A model generated the notes under the pieces. The model made no database searches. It was not told the origin of the DNA and saw only the letters and a program-made list of their open reading frames with translations. The translations under genes and the position numbers were made by a program. A stretch of 64,000 nucleotides of DNA from Sporosarcina ureae (lineage in GTDB: Bacteria > Bacillota > Bacilli > Bacillales_A > Planococcaceae): NCBI RefSeq assembly GCF_002082015.1, contig NZ_CP015109.1:3005001-3069000 (forward strand). The letters run 5' to 3'. The first letter of the stretch is position 1; each line of letters starts with the position of its first letter. Positions 9,270 through 18,203 of the stretch are shown piece by piece.

Positions 9270-10241
9270 ATGACACTCGGCACCACAGTTACGATCATCG
9301 CTGTCGCATTTTTCGTATCAGCGATGATCGGGGTGATCATCATCCCATTACTTAGAAGGTTGAAATTTGGTCAAAGCATACGGGAAGAGGGTCCGAAAGC
9401 ACATTTGAAGAAAGCGGGCACGCCCACAATGGGCGGGCTCATCTTTCTTCTTTCCATATCGATTTCAACACTCGCTTTATCTTACATAAACGACACATTA
9501 ACTACTCATACGATTGTGTTATTGATCGTGCTGATTGGTTTCGGAATCATCGGCTTCCTGGATGACTTTATCATCATCGTAGCGAAGCGTAACTTAGGAT
9601 TGACATCACTTCAGAAATTAATAGGCCAGATCATCATTGCGATCGTTGCCTTTTTCTTGCTGAAACTCGGACCATTCGAAACTACAGTCATGATTCCTTT
9701 CACGAAACTAGGAATAGATCTCGGTGTATTTTATGTGGCATTTTTGGTCTTTTGGCTCGTAGGTTTTTCTAACGCAGTCAACTTAACAGATGGATTGGAT
9801 GGTCTCGTCGGTGGTACATCGACTATAGCATTCACTGCATTTGGTGTATTGGCGTTAGTGTATGAACAGAACGATATCGCATTATTTGCATTCGTCGTAG
9901 CAGGTGCGATGCTTGGATTTTTATTATTCAATATCAAACCAGCGAAAGTATTCATGGGAGACACGGGTTCATTGGCATTAGGGGGCGTACTCGCTATGAT
10001 TTCCGTATTGATCAAACAGGAACTATTATTGTTGATCATCGGAATTGTATTCGTAGTAGAAACGCTTTCCGTCATCATTCAAGTCATTAGTTTTAAAATG
10101 ACTGGAAGACGCGTCTTTAAAATGAGTCCTATCCATCATCACTTTGAATTATCGGGTTGGTCTGAATGGAAAGTAGTGATTGTGTTCTGGGGAGTGGCAT
10201 TGCTTGCGGCCCTTGTACCGGTCTTCTTGGAGGTCATGTAG
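9270..10241 (+). CDS. mraY: Phospho-N-acetylmuramoyl-pentapeptide transferase
   Basis: A 323-residue polytopic membrane enzyme with about ten membrane segments. It transfers phospho-MurNAc-pentapeptide from UDP to undecaprenyl phosphate, giving lipid I on the cytoplasmic face. Motifs are TPTMGGLIFL near residue 48, the Mg-binding AVNLTDGLDGLVGG near residue 170, KVFMGDTGSLALG near residue 227 and MSPIHHHFEL near residue 287. ATG 9270 follows AAGGAGA; the frame extends to TTG 9246 without need. Confidence 0.96.
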   Translation: MTLGTTVTIIAVAFFVSAMIGVIIIPLLRRLKFGQSIREEGPKAHLKKAGTPTMGGLIFLLSISISTLALSYINDTLTTHTIVLLIVLIGFGIIGFLDDFIIIVAKRNLGLTSLQKLIGQIIIAIVAFFLLKLGPFETTVMIPFTKLGIDLGVFYVAFLVFWLVGFSNAVNLTDGLDGLVGGTSTIAFTAFGVLALVYEQNDIALFAFVVAGAMLGFLLFNIKPAKVFMGDTGSLALGGVLAMISVLIKQELLLLIIGIVFVVETLSVIIQVISFKMTGRRVFKMSPIHHHFELSGWSEWKVVIVFWGVALLAALVPVFLEVM

Positions 10242-11591
10242 ATGAAGAATACAGAACAATTCATAGGAAAAAGAGTACTTGTAGTTGGTCTAGCCAAAAG
10301 TGGAATGGCAGCAGCAGGTTTACTCTATCGTCTAGGAGCAGAAGTTGTAGTCAATGACTCTAAGCCGTTAGAAGGGAATGAAGAGGCGATAGAGCTTCAA
10401 ACTCAAGGAATTGAAGTCATTGGCGGGGGGCACCCAAGTAATTTGCTGGAACGAAATTTCGACTTCATCGTGAAAAATCCAGGGATTCCTTATAGTAATT
10501 CATTGATAGCTAGTGCTGTTAAGCAAAAAATCCCGATTTGGACCGAAGTGGAGTTAGCAGGTATTCTCAGTGAAGCACCGATCATCGCCATTACGGGTTC
10601 AAATGGTAAAACGACTACTACGACATTGCTATATCACATGCTTAATATGGCAAAGAAAAACCCGTTGATTGCCGGCAATATTGGAACTGTTTCTTGTACA
10701 GTGGCGGAAAAAGCTCAGGAGAATGAAGTGATTGTACTTGAGGCCTCTTCATTCCAATTAGCTGGAACAGAAAATTTCACTCCGCATATAGCGATTTTCA
10801 CGAATTTATATGAAGCGCATTTGGATTATCATGGGTCCATGCAAGAGTACTTGGATGCCAAGTTACAAGTGGCCCGCAATCAAACTTCAGAAGAATACTT
10901 GATATATAACGCTGATCAAAGGGTAATCCAAGAAGCAATAGAATCACTTGAATCTCAAAAAGTTCCATTCTCGGTACTTGGAAAAACTAGAGAAGGTATT
11001 TCAGCAGATGGGCAATGGATTTATTGGCAAGGTGAACCTTTCATAGAAATGAAGCATATTAAATTGCCGGGCCAGCACAACTTAGAAAATATCTTATCTG
11101 CAACAGCTGCAGCCATATTGTCAGGGTGTGAAAAAACTGCAATAGAAAATGTCTTAAGTTCTTTCACCGGTGTTCGCCACCGCATGCAGTTTGTTCGCGA
11201 AGCGAATAGCCGAACCATATACAATGATTCAAAAGCGACCAATACGTTAGCGACAAAAAGTGCGCTTTCCTCATTTAAGATGCCAATCGTCTTGATTGCC
11301 GGTGGACTTGACAGAGGTCATTCATTTGAAGAATTACGACCTTACATGAAAAATGTCCGTGCTGTCGTGACGATAGGGGAGACAGCAGAGCGTTTTGAAG
11401 AGTTTGCTAAATCTTGTGGTGTGACAAATACGGCCCGGGCATCTACTATGGACGAGGCTGTTGAGAAGGCATATGCATGTAGCTGTGAAGACGATGTGAT
11501 TTTATTGTCGCCAAGCTGTGCAAGTTGGGATCAATACAAAAGCTTTGAAAACCGTGGTGACCAATTTGTTGACGCGGTAATGAGGTTGTAA
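10242..11591 (+). CDS. murD: UDP-N-acetylmuramoyl-L-alanine--D-glutamate ligase
   Basis: A 449-residue Mur ligase that adds D-glutamate to UDP-MurNAc-L-Ala using ATP. Visible are the N-terminal Rossmann-like domain (VLVVGLAKSGMAAA), the ATP-binding ITGSNGKTTTTTLL around residues 116-129, the central NLYEAHLDYHGS motif and the C-terminal domain with YNDSKATNTLAT and LLSPSCASWD. The ATG abuts the mraY stop, and its GGAGGT lies inside the mraY end (about 10228-10233). In B. subtilis murG follows near here; in this window it does not. Confidence 0.96.
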   Translation: MKNTEQFIGKRVLVVGLAKSGMAAAGLLYRLGAEVVVNDSKPLEGNEEAIELQTQGIEVIGGGHPSNLLERNFDFIVKNPGIPYSNSLIASAVKQKIPIWTEVELAGILSEAPIIAITGSNGKTTTTTLLYHMLNMAKKNPLIAGNIGTVSCTVAEKAQENEVIVLEASSFQLAGTENFTPHIAIFTNLYEAHLDYHGSMQEYLDAKLQVARNQTSEEYLIYNADQRVIQEAIESLESQKVPFSVLGKTREGISADGQWIYWQGEPFIEMKHIKLPGQHNLENILSATAAAILSGCEKTAIENVLSSFTGVRHRMQFVREANSRTIYNDSKATNTLATKSALSSFKMPIVLIAGGLDRGHSFEELRPYMKNVRAVVTIGETAERFEEFAKSCGVTNTARASTMDEAVEKAYACSCEDDVILLSPSCASWDQYKSFENRGDQFVDAVMRL

Positions 11592-11648
11592 AACCATTGT
11601 AAGAGTTGGAGAGTAAGTCGAAGAAGTGATTGATTAATTTGAGGAAGG

Positions 11649-12737
11649 ATGCGAACGCTGGAAAGAACCTACCGAATAATCTTTTTGACAACCGCCTTAC
11701 TACTATCGCTGATTGGATTAGTATTTGTGCAATCAGCGGGATCTTATTGGGGAGAAGTGCATTACCAAGATTCTTCTCCATTTATCGTCAAGCAAGGTGT
11801 TTACATGGTGATTTCCTTAGCTGTTGCGTATGTACTGGTCAAAAGCCCACTAACATCTCATCCTAAATTTTGGACCTATTGTTATATCGCTTCGACTTTA
11901 ATGTTGGTGGCAGTATTAATACCAGGCATTGGAGTGGTGCGAAATGGCTCTCAAAGTTGGATCGCTCTTGGTCCCATCAGTTTGCAACCAGCGGAATTCG
12001 TGAAGGTGGCTTTACTAGGGAAGTTAGCCAGCGGTATGAAGAAACATAAAGAAAAGTCTTGGCAATGGCAACACTTTGCATGGATTTTATTACCTGCAAC
12101 GTTGATCATGTTGCAACCTGACCTTGGCTCTGCCGTCATTATGATAGTGTCCGCGTTTGTTATCCTTTTCTTAGCGGGCTATCCATTGTCATTCTTTATT
12201 TTTCTTTTCGTCTCAGGGCTCGGTGCTTTTATTGCGCTCATTCTAGCTGCACCATATCGTTTAGATCGAATTAAATCCTATATTGATCCGTGGAATGATC
12301 CTCTCGGTACGGGGTTTCAAAGTATACAATCTTTATTCGCAATTGCCCCTGGTGGATTATTTGGCCATGGTTTCGGGAATAGTCGTCAAAAGTTTTTGTA
12401 CTTGCCTGAACCACAAAATGATTTTATCTTTTCCATCATTGCAGAAGAAATCGGGTTTATCGGTGCAGCCTTTATCGTGGTGCTGTTTATCTTGTTATTC
12501 GCTTCTGCATTCGGCATAGCGATACGACTGAACAACTGGAATTCGTTTTTAATTGTTACCGGTATGGTGTCCATGATCACTTTCCAAACGTTTTTAAATA
12601 TGGGAGTCGTCTCAGGTTTGCTACCCGTGACAGGCGTGACGTTGCCTTTCATTAGTTATGGAGGTTCCTCGCTGTTGACTACGTGGCTTGCTGTCGGAAC
12701 GATTCTACACTACTCTGCGAATAAAAAGGCAGGATGA
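11649..12737 (+). CDS. spoVE: SpoVE/FtsW/RodA-family lipid II polymerase (SEDS protein)
   Basis: A 362-residue SEDS protein with about ten membrane helices. Family landmarks are GIGVVRNGSQSWIALG near residue 95, LQPAEFVKVALLGKLA, LQPDLGSAVIM near residue 155 and the C-terminal GLLPVTGVTLPFISYGGSS. SEDS proteins polymerise peptidoglycan from lipid II with a partner class B PBP. Position after murD matches spoVE of B. subtilis, whose partner SpoVD also lies in this cluster. Whether it serves sporulation only, or division too, cannot be read from sequence. A GAGGAAGG stands directly against the ATG, a short spacing. It overlaps divIB by ATGA (12734-12737). Confidence 0.88.
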   Translation: MRTLERTYRIIFLTTALLLSLIGLVFVQSAGSYWGEVHYQDSSPFIVKQGVYMVISLAVAYVLVKSPLTSHPKFWTYCYIASTLMLVAVLIPGIGVVRNGSQSWIALGPISLQPAEFVKVALLGKLASGMKKHKEKSWQWQHFAWILLPATLIMLQPDLGSAVIMIVSAFVILFLAGYPLSFFIFLFVSGLGAFIALILAAPYRLDRIKSYIDPWNDPLGTGFQSIQSLFAIAPGGLFGHGFGNSRQKFLYLPEPQNDFIFSIIAEEIGFIGAAFIVVLFILLFASAFGIAIRLNNWNSFLIVTGMVSMITFQTFLNMGVVSGLLPVTGVTLPFISYGGSSLLTTWLAVGTILHYSANKKAG

Positions 12738-13606
12738 AGGGAGAACAGGATGTGGAAAAAGTAATAGATATTGAAGATCGGATTCCATCCATGCGTAAAA
12801 AACGCAGAAGAAGAGCCAACATGAGTTTTCTTCTGCTCGTCGTGATATTCGTCCTTGTTCTTCTTGCCTTATTGTATTTCCAATCTTCATTAAGCGATGT
12901 TTCGAAAATATCCATTAATGAGACTGTTTTACAAGATAGTGAGGTCTATAAGGATCAGAGTGGTTTGTATAAGGGGCAATCATTGTGGGGATTTCGTGCT
13001 AAAGATATAGAAAATAATATTCAAAAAATTCCTGGCGTGAAAGATGCAAAAGTAAAACGTGATTTTTATAACGACGTTTCGATACATGTCACGGAATGGG
13101 AACCGGTTGCTTATATAGAGAATCAAACTCAATATGATCTATTGTTGGAAAATGGTGATCGCTTAGAAGCAACTGATCCTGACATTCTTTCACATGCACC
13201 CATCCTATCGGGTTTTACCGAACCTGATGTGACAGAACGAATGATCAATCAACTCCAAGAGATGGATAGTACAGTTTTTGAACTCCTCTCCGAGCTTCGT
13301 TATGAAGGAGAGGATAAAATTGACGTATTTATGAGTGATGGATATGAAGTACATGCGTTAATTTTAGGCTTTGCTGATAAAATGTCCTACTACCCCGATA
13401 TTATCGCACAATTGCCTAAAGAAGAAAAAGGTGTGTTGGATATTGAAATTGGTGTGTACTTTAAAACATATACAGATTTCTACAAAGAACCAGTACCGGT
13501 AGATGTGGAGATTCCGCAGCCAGTTGAAGAGCCAAACGTAACAAAAGGTAAACCGGCAGATGTAGAAACGACTAAGGAGGAAAAGAGTGAGCAAGAAACT
13601 GAATAA
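12734..13606 (+). CDS. divIB: Cell division protein DivIB/FtsQ
   Basis: A 290-residue bitopic protein with a basic cytoplasmic N-terminus (KKRRRRANM), a transmembrane helix at about residues 31-49, an extracellular POTRA domain (about 53-120) and a beta domain. The acidic, proline-containing tail (about 255-290) is probably disordered. DivIB binds FtsL and DivIC at the septum. The N-terminus aligns with B. subtilis DivIB from the ATG (EKVIDIEDRIP), so ATG 12734 is kept, although GTG 12752 has a better spaced AAGGGAG. murG and murB, which precede divIB in B. subtilis, are absent. Confidence 0.9.
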   Translation: MKGEQDVEKVIDIEDRIPSMRKKRRRRANMSFLLLVVIFVLVLLALLYFQSSLSDVSKISINETVLQDSEVYKDQSGLYKGQSLWGFRAKDIENNIQKIPGVKDAKVKRDFYNDVSIHVTEWEPVAYIENQTQYDLLLENGDRLEATDPDILSHAPILSGFTEPDVTERMINQLQEMDSTVFELLSELRYEGEDKIDVFMSDGYEVHALILGFADKMSYYPDIIAQLPKEEKGVLDIEIGVYFKTYTDFYKEPVPVDVEIPQPVEEPNVTKGKPADVETTKEEKSEQETE

Positions 13607-14312
13607 AACTAGAGAGAAACGCGGCAAGCAATTAGTGCTGTCTATCGTATTTCTAGTATTGGGCTTCATGCTTGCGTTTTCCTATAGAACAATTGGTAGT
13701 AAGCAACAGGAGCTAGATCCAGAGCAAACCAATTTATTTCAGCAAGAAGAACAGTATCGTGCAGAGCTGATCGACCAGCAAGAAAGAAACAAGGAATTGA
13801 CAAATGAGTTACTCAAGAAACAACAACAAGTACATTCGTTTGAACAAGATTTCTCCGATAAAGAAAAAAATCATGCGGTTCTTGTAGAAAAAGCACGGGA
13901 TTTACGATTATTGCTTGGAGATATACCGTCAAAAGGTGCGGGAGTCAAAGTAACGCTGGAAGATGCAGATTATGATCCTTCGGTACAGAATCCAAATGAT
14001 TATATCGTCCATGAAAGTCATGTTTTACGTGTAATCAATGAATTGAAAATCGCAGGTGCGCAAGGAATGACGATCAACGGGCAACGAATTAATTCGAATT
14101 CGTATATAAAATGTACAGGCCCTGTTATTATGGTTGATGGTAGAACGTTTCCGGCACCTTTTATAATAGAAGCAGTAGGAGATCCGAAAGTGCTATCTCC
14201 GGCATTGCATTTAAAAGGCAGTGTCATAGATGGCTTGTTGCGAGATAATATTGTCGTCACACTAGAAGAAATGAAGGAAGTTCAACTGCCTGCGATTCGT
14301 GACGAAGTATGA
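13587..14312 (+). CDS. ylxW: DUF881 family protein (YlxW-like)
   Basis: A 241-residue protein with an N-terminal membrane anchor (about residues 14-32), a coiled coil rich in Gln and Glu (about 38-95) and a globular DUF881 domain containing DYIVHESHVLRVINELKIAGA and ITINGQRI-type residues. Function is unknown; the family sits between divIB and ftsA in Bacillales. GTG 13587 follows AGGAGG with good spacing and lies 20 bases inside divIB. The next gene is a paralogue. Confidence 0.85.
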   Translation: MSKKLNKTREKRGKQLVLSIVFLVLGFMLAFSYRTIGSKQQELDPEQTNLFQQEEQYRAELIDQQERNKELTNELLKKQQQVHSFEQDFSDKEKNHAVLVEKARDLRLLLGDIPSKGAGVKVTLEDADYDPSVQNPNDYIVHESHVLRVINELKIAGAQGMTINGQRINSNSYIKCTGPVIMVDGRTFPAPFIIEAVGDPKVLSPALHLKGSVIDGLLRDNIVVTLEEMKEVQLPAIRDEV

Positions 14313-14331
14313 TGGATTGTGGGGGGGTAGT

Positions 14332-15051
14332 GTGAAACGAAAAACACACTGGAAGTTCACGTTGATTCTCGGTATAGTGGGGTTTGTATTGGCTTTGCAA
14401 TATAACTCGATGAATACTACATCTCCACGAGACACACGAGATTTATGGGCTATTCGTAAAGAGTTATCGAGTGAAAAGAAAATTCACTCTGAACTCTTAG
14501 AAGAGATCAGGGGGATTGACCAAACACTTGCTGCGTATAATGCATCACCTGAAGCCAATGCGGCAAGTGTGTTACAGGACACGTTAGATAAATTGTATAA
14601 ACAAGCGGGATTCATGCCGACCACTGGTCCAGGATTTGTAATAGAGGTTGCTCCATCACCAGAAAGTATTGCGTTAGGTTATGAAATAGAGCCAGTCTCA
14701 TCTGAACTGCTAGCTTGGTTTATTAATGTGGTGAATCAACAACAAGGCAACGAATTGGAGATTGACGGCAAGCGCTTTACTACTTTGAGTTGGATTCGGG
14801 ATATTAACGGGAATCTAACTGTCAGTGGAGAAGTGGTTTCCACACCACCGTTCGATATTAAAGTCGTTTCTCCTTCAAAAGAGGCAAGTGAAAAATTGTA
14901 TAATCAATTATTGACTACTGCCATCCAAGATGAATTTTACTTGGACGACTTAATTTTGACAATTAGTGAACCAGCGGATCGCATTACGTTACAAGGCTGG
15001 ACGGGTGGTTTTGAAAATCGGTTTTTAAAAGAACAAACAAAGGAGGAATGA
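14332..15051 (+). CDS. ylxX: DUF881 family protein (YlxX-like), paralogue of the preceding gene
   Basis: A 239-residue protein with a basic N-terminus, one membrane helix (about residues 8-25), a short coiled coil and a DUF881 domain (TGPGFVIEVAPSPE, GNELEIDGKRFTTLSWI). GTG 14332 is chosen because a run of seven G residues at 14321-14327 lies just before it and the family starts with a short basic stretch; the frame is open further upstream to GTG 14299. The function is unknown. The tandem DUF881 pair resembles ylxW-ylxX of B. subtilis. Confidence 0.82.
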   Translation: MKRKTHWKFTLILGIVGFVLALQYNSMNTTSPRDTRDLWAIRKELSSEKKIHSELLEEIRGIDQTLAAYNASPEANAASVLQDTLDKLYKQAGFMPTTGPGFVIEVAPSPESIALGYEIEPVSSELLAWFINVVNQQQGNELEIDGKRFTTLSWIRDINGNLTVSGEVVSTPPFDIKVVSPSKEASEKLYNQLLTTAIQDEFYLDDLILTISEPADRITLQGWTGGFENRFLKEQTKEE

Positions 15052-15055
15052 CAAT

Positions 15056-15421
15056 ATGTGGCTACCCTTACTTGGGCTCCTCCTTGGCGTTTCACTAGGT
15101 TTGCTCTCGGATATACAAATCCCGCAAGTATATAATAACTATTTAACTATTGCGATTCTCGCTGCATTTGATACACTATTTGGTGGAATCAGAGCCTATC
15201 TTCAGCAAGTGTATGACGACAGAATATTCGTCAGTGGATTTTTCTTCAACATACTATTAGCAGCAGCACTCGCGTTTATCGGTGTACACCTAGGTGTAGA
15301 TTTATACTTGGCAGCAGTTTTCGCATTTGGCGTACGATTGTTCCAAAATATAGCGATTATTAGAAGAATCTTGCTTGCAAAATGGACAAGTAGAAACAAA
15401 AATCCTGATACAAATGCGTAA
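15056..15421 (+). CDS. sbp: Small basic protein Sbp (DUF1290)
   Basis: A 121-residue membrane protein with about four hydrophobic helices covering most of its length and a short basic tail (KWTSRNKN). The stretches LGLLSDIQIPQVYNNYL and FDTLFGGIRAYL are typical of the DUF1290 family called small basic protein, found directly before ftsA in Bacillales. Its role is unknown. AGGAGG within the previous gene's end (15041-15046) precedes ATG 15056. Confidence 0.87.
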   Translation: MWLPLLGLLLGVSLGLLSDIQIPQVYNNYLTIAILAAFDTLFGGIRAYLQQVYDDRIFVSGFFFNILLAAALAFIGVHLGVDLYLAAVFAFGVRLFQNIAIIRRILLAKWTSRNKNPDTNA

Positions 15422-15446
15422 TATTAAATGTTTTTAGAAGAGGGTG

Positions 15447-15476
15447 TTGAAAATATTTAGACAAAGCAGTCATAAT
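15447..15476 (+). promoter_or_regulatory. Likely SigA promoter for ftsA-ftsZ
   Basis: TTGAAA at 15447-15452 and CATAAT at 15471-15476, spacing 18, in the 100-base gap between sbp and ftsA. The division gene pair has its own promoters at this place in B. subtilis. No clear SigH site was found. Confidence 0.55.
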
Positions 15477-15521
15477 ACAATAGAATGGAAGTTACTAGTT
15501 ACATTAAGGAGGTGTCAATAA

Positions 15522-16808
15522 TTGAGTAAATCAAATCATTACGTATCACTTGATATAGGATCATCTACAATTAAAGTCTTAATTGGAGAGATGGATCAAA
15601 ATGCCCTGCATGTAATCGGTGTAGGAAATGTACAATCTGCTGGAATTCGCAAAGGAACAATTATTGATATTGATGCCACTGTCCAATCAATCCGTAAGGC
15701 GATTGAACAGGCTGAAAGAATGACAGGCTTGAAAATTGAAGAAGTAGTTCTTGGCATCCCTGCAAATGGTGTCCAGTTCCAAAACGTCAAAGGCGTTGTG
15801 GCAGTGAACTCTGAAAATCGTGAAATCACCGATGACGATCTTGAAAGAGTAATGAAATCATCACAAGTTATGAATGTCCCACCCGAAAGAGAATTCGTCA
15901 ATTTAGTGCCGAAACAATTTATTGTCGATGATTATGATGAAATCACCGACCCCCGTGGTATGATGGGAGTAAGATTGGAAATGGACGCAACGTTAATTAC
16001 GACGTCCAAAACTCAACTACATAACATTTTACGCTGTGTAGAAAAAGCTGGTTTACAAATTCGCGAAATTTATTTGCAACCATTGGCGGCAGGTACATTC
16101 GCGTTATCCGAAGATGAAATGTATCATGGAACTGCCTTCATCGATATTGGCGGAGGGTCAACTACGGTTTCGGTATTTGCTGAAAATCGTCTGATCAGCA
16201 CGTCCGTATTACCTGTTGGTGGAGACCATATTACAAAAGATTTATCAATTGTCTTAAAGACACCTACAGAGCAAGCAAGAATGATTAAGCATCAGTATGG
16301 ACATGCCTATTATGATGATGCTTCAGATGAAGAATTATTTGAAGTACCCGTAGTGGGCTCGGATGCAAAAGATCAATACAGCCAACGGTATATCTCTGAC
16401 GTGATCGGTTCACGTCTTGAAGAATTATTCGAATTAATTCTCGAAGATTTGTACGCAACAGGTATTCGTGACTTGCCTGGCGGTATCGTGATCACTGGCG
16501 GTACAGCTAAGCTAGATGGAATATTACAATTAGCTCGTGATGTCTTTAAAACAAGAGCTAGATTATACACACCAGAATATATTGGTGTCCGTGAGCCGAT
16601 GTATTCTACTGCGGTTGGCTTGATTCGCTATGCGTATATGGAGGATGTGTTCTTTGGCTATGAAGAAGAGCCGGTTGGTTCACCTCAATCATCAGAATCC
16701 ATTTATGAAGTCGTGGAACCTTCAGCTAGACCAGTTAAACCGAAAAAAGAAAAAGGTCAAGGATTCATGAAACGCGCTAAAAAAGTATTCGACAATTTCT
16801 TTGAGTAA
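15522..16808 (+). CDS. ftsA: Cell division protein FtsA
   Basis: A 428-residue actin-fold ATPase that anchors FtsZ to the membrane. It opens with YVSLDIGSSTIKVLIGE (phosphate 1), has the FtsA-specific 1C domain (about residues 85-160), phosphate 2 TAFIDIGGGSTTVSVF near residue 205 and the adenosine motif GGIVITGGTAKLDGI near residue 322. The C-terminal KGQGFMKRAKKVFDNFFE is the amphipathic membrane-targeting helix after a disordered linker. TTG 15522 is used because AAGGAGGTG lies just before it. It pairs with ftsZ, 49 bases downstream. Confidence 0.95.
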   Translation: MSKSNHYVSLDIGSSTIKVLIGEMDQNALHVIGVGNVQSAGIRKGTIIDIDATVQSIRKAIEQAERMTGLKIEEVVLGIPANGVQFQNVKGVVAVNSENREITDDDLERVMKSSQVMNVPPEREFVNLVPKQFIVDDYDEITDPRGMMGVRLEMDATLITTSKTQLHNILRCVEKAGLQIREIYLQPLAAGTFALSEDEMYHGTAFIDIGGGSTTVSVFAENRLISTSVLPVGGDHITKDLSIVLKTPTEQARMIKHQYGHAYYDDASDEELFEVPVVGSDAKDQYSQRYISDVIGSRLEELFELILEDLYATGIRDLPGGIVITGGTAKLDGILQLARDVFKTRARLYTPEYIGVREPMYSTAVGLIRYAYMEDVFFGYEEEPVGSPQSSESIYEVVEPSARPVKPKKEKGQGFMKRAKKVFDNFFE

Positions 16809-16857
16809 AACATCGTGTTGGATGGGGAATTGCAGATAATTTAGAGGAGGAAAATCA

Positions 16858-18027
16858 ATGCTTGAATTTGAGACGAACATAGATGCATTAGCGGTAATTA
16901 AAGTTATTGGAGTGGGCGGCGGCGGAAACAATGCGGTCAACCGTATGATTGAACATGGAGTGCAAGGCGTAGAGTTTATCGCAGTAAACACGGATGCTCA
17001 AGCATTGCAATTATCATCAGCTGAAATCAAACTACAAATCGGTGAGAAGCTCACTAGAGGACTAGGTGCAGGCGCAAACCCTGAAGTAGGTAAAAAAGCA
17101 GCTGAAGAAAGTAAAGAGCAGATCGAAGAAGCTTTACGTGGGGCAGACATGGTATTCGTTACAGCTGGAATGGGCGGCGGAACTGGTACAGGTGCAGCAC
17201 CGGTTATTGCGCAAATCGCTAAAGATATTGGCGCATTGACTGTAGGGGTAGTTACACGTCCGTTTACATTCGAAGGTAGAAAGAGATCTACTTCAGCAGC
17301 TGGCGGTATCGCAAGCATGAAAGAAGCAATCGATACGCTAATTGTGATTCCAAATGATAAACTGCTTGAGATTGTAGACAAAAACACTCCAATGCTGGAA
17401 GCGTTTAGAGAAGCAGACAATGTATTGCGTCAAGGTGTCCAAGGTATCTCTGATCTAATCGCAGTACCTGGATTGATTAACCTCGACTTTGCTGACGTGA
17501 AAACCATCATGTATAACAAAGGTTCTGCATTGATGGGTATCGGTATGTCTACTGGTGAAAATCGTGCTGCAGAAGCAGCGAAAAAAGCGATTTCTAGTCC
17601 ATTGCTTGAAACATCCATCGATGGAGCAAAAGGTGTCTTGATGAACATTACAGGCGGCTCAAACTTGAGCTTGTTTGAAGTACAAGAAGCAGCTGACATT
17701 GTTGCTACTGCGTCAGACGAAAACGTCAACATGATCTTCGGTTCTGTCATCAACGACGACTTAAAAGATGAAATCATCGTTACGGTAATCGCGACAGGAT
17801 TTAACGAAGAACAATTAGCTCCGTCAAGACAAAGAGGTGCTGGTGTAACGGGTGGCGTTCGTCCACAACGACCTGCTCAGCAGCAACCACCGACACAAAG
17901 CAGATATGAAGAACAACCACGTTACGAGCAACAATCTGAGCCGAGACAACCACAGGTTAATCAGCATCAGCATGAAGAACAATTGGACATTCCAACGTTC
18001 TTACGTAATCGTACGCGTCGTAAATAA
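16858..18027 (+). CDS. ftsZ: Cell division protein FtsZ
   Basis: A 389-residue tubulin-like GTPase that forms the division ring. [17 protein letters not shown] stands near residue 18, the GTP-binding signature GGGTGTG at about 106-112, and the T7 loop region around [11 protein letters not shown] near residue 205. A disordered Gln- and Pro-rich linker (about 318-370) leads to the conserved C-terminal peptide [12 protein letters not shown] that binds FtsA, SepF and other partners; SepF is encoded 4 kb downstream. GAGGAGG precedes ATG 16858. Confidence 0.98.
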   Translation: MLEFETNIDALAVIKVIGVGGGGNNAVNRMIEHGVQGVEFIAVNTDAQALQLSSAEIKLQIGEKLTRGLGAGANPEVGKKAAEESKEQIEEALRGADMVFVTAGMGGGTGTGAAPVIAQIAKDIGALTVGVVTRPFTFEGRKRSTSAAGGIASMKEAIDTLIVIPNDKLLEIVDKNTPMLEAFREADNVLRQGVQGISDLIAVPGLINLDFADVKTIMYNKGSALMGIGMSTGENRAAEAAKKAISSPLLETSIDGAKGVLMNITGGSNLSLFEVQEAADIVATASDENVNMIFGSVINDDLKDEIIVTVIATGFNEEQLAPSRQRGAGVTGGVRPQRPAQQQPPTQSRYEEQPRYEQQSEPRQPQVNQHQHEEQLDIPTFLRNRTRRK

Positions 18028-18037
18028 GAAATAGAAC

Positions 18038-18086
18038 AAGCTTCCCCTCTGAGATCAGTTTCTCAGAGGGGAAGCTTTTTGTTTTT
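18038..18086 (+). terminator. Strong intrinsic terminator after ftsZ
   Basis: A perfect 17-bp stem (18038-18054 with 18061-18077), loop TCAGTT, followed by a T-rich tract TTTGTTTTT. It closes the division cluster and separates it from spoIIGA. Confidence 0.93.
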
Positions 18087-18118
18087 GTACTAGCAATTAC
18101 TCTACGCACTTAAAAATA

Positions 18119-18125
18119 TGTCGAA
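18119..18125 (+). promoter_or_regulatory. Spo0A box upstream of spoIIGA
   Basis: TGTCGAA, a perfect core 0A box, lies 85 bases before the spoIIGA start. A second weaker candidate is the CCGACAG at 18151-18157 (opposite strand). -10 candidates are TATACT at 18167-18172 and GATAAT at 18176-18181. spoIIG is a classic Spo0A~P-activated, SigA-dependent operon, which makes this site credible. A single 7-mer match is weak by itself. Confidence 0.6.
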
Positions 18126-18203
18126 GCTTTTATCCGAAACCATCCAAAGCCCGACAGGTTTTTCAGTATACTCGTGATAATCTGTTTGTAAGGAGGCCGG
18201 CAT

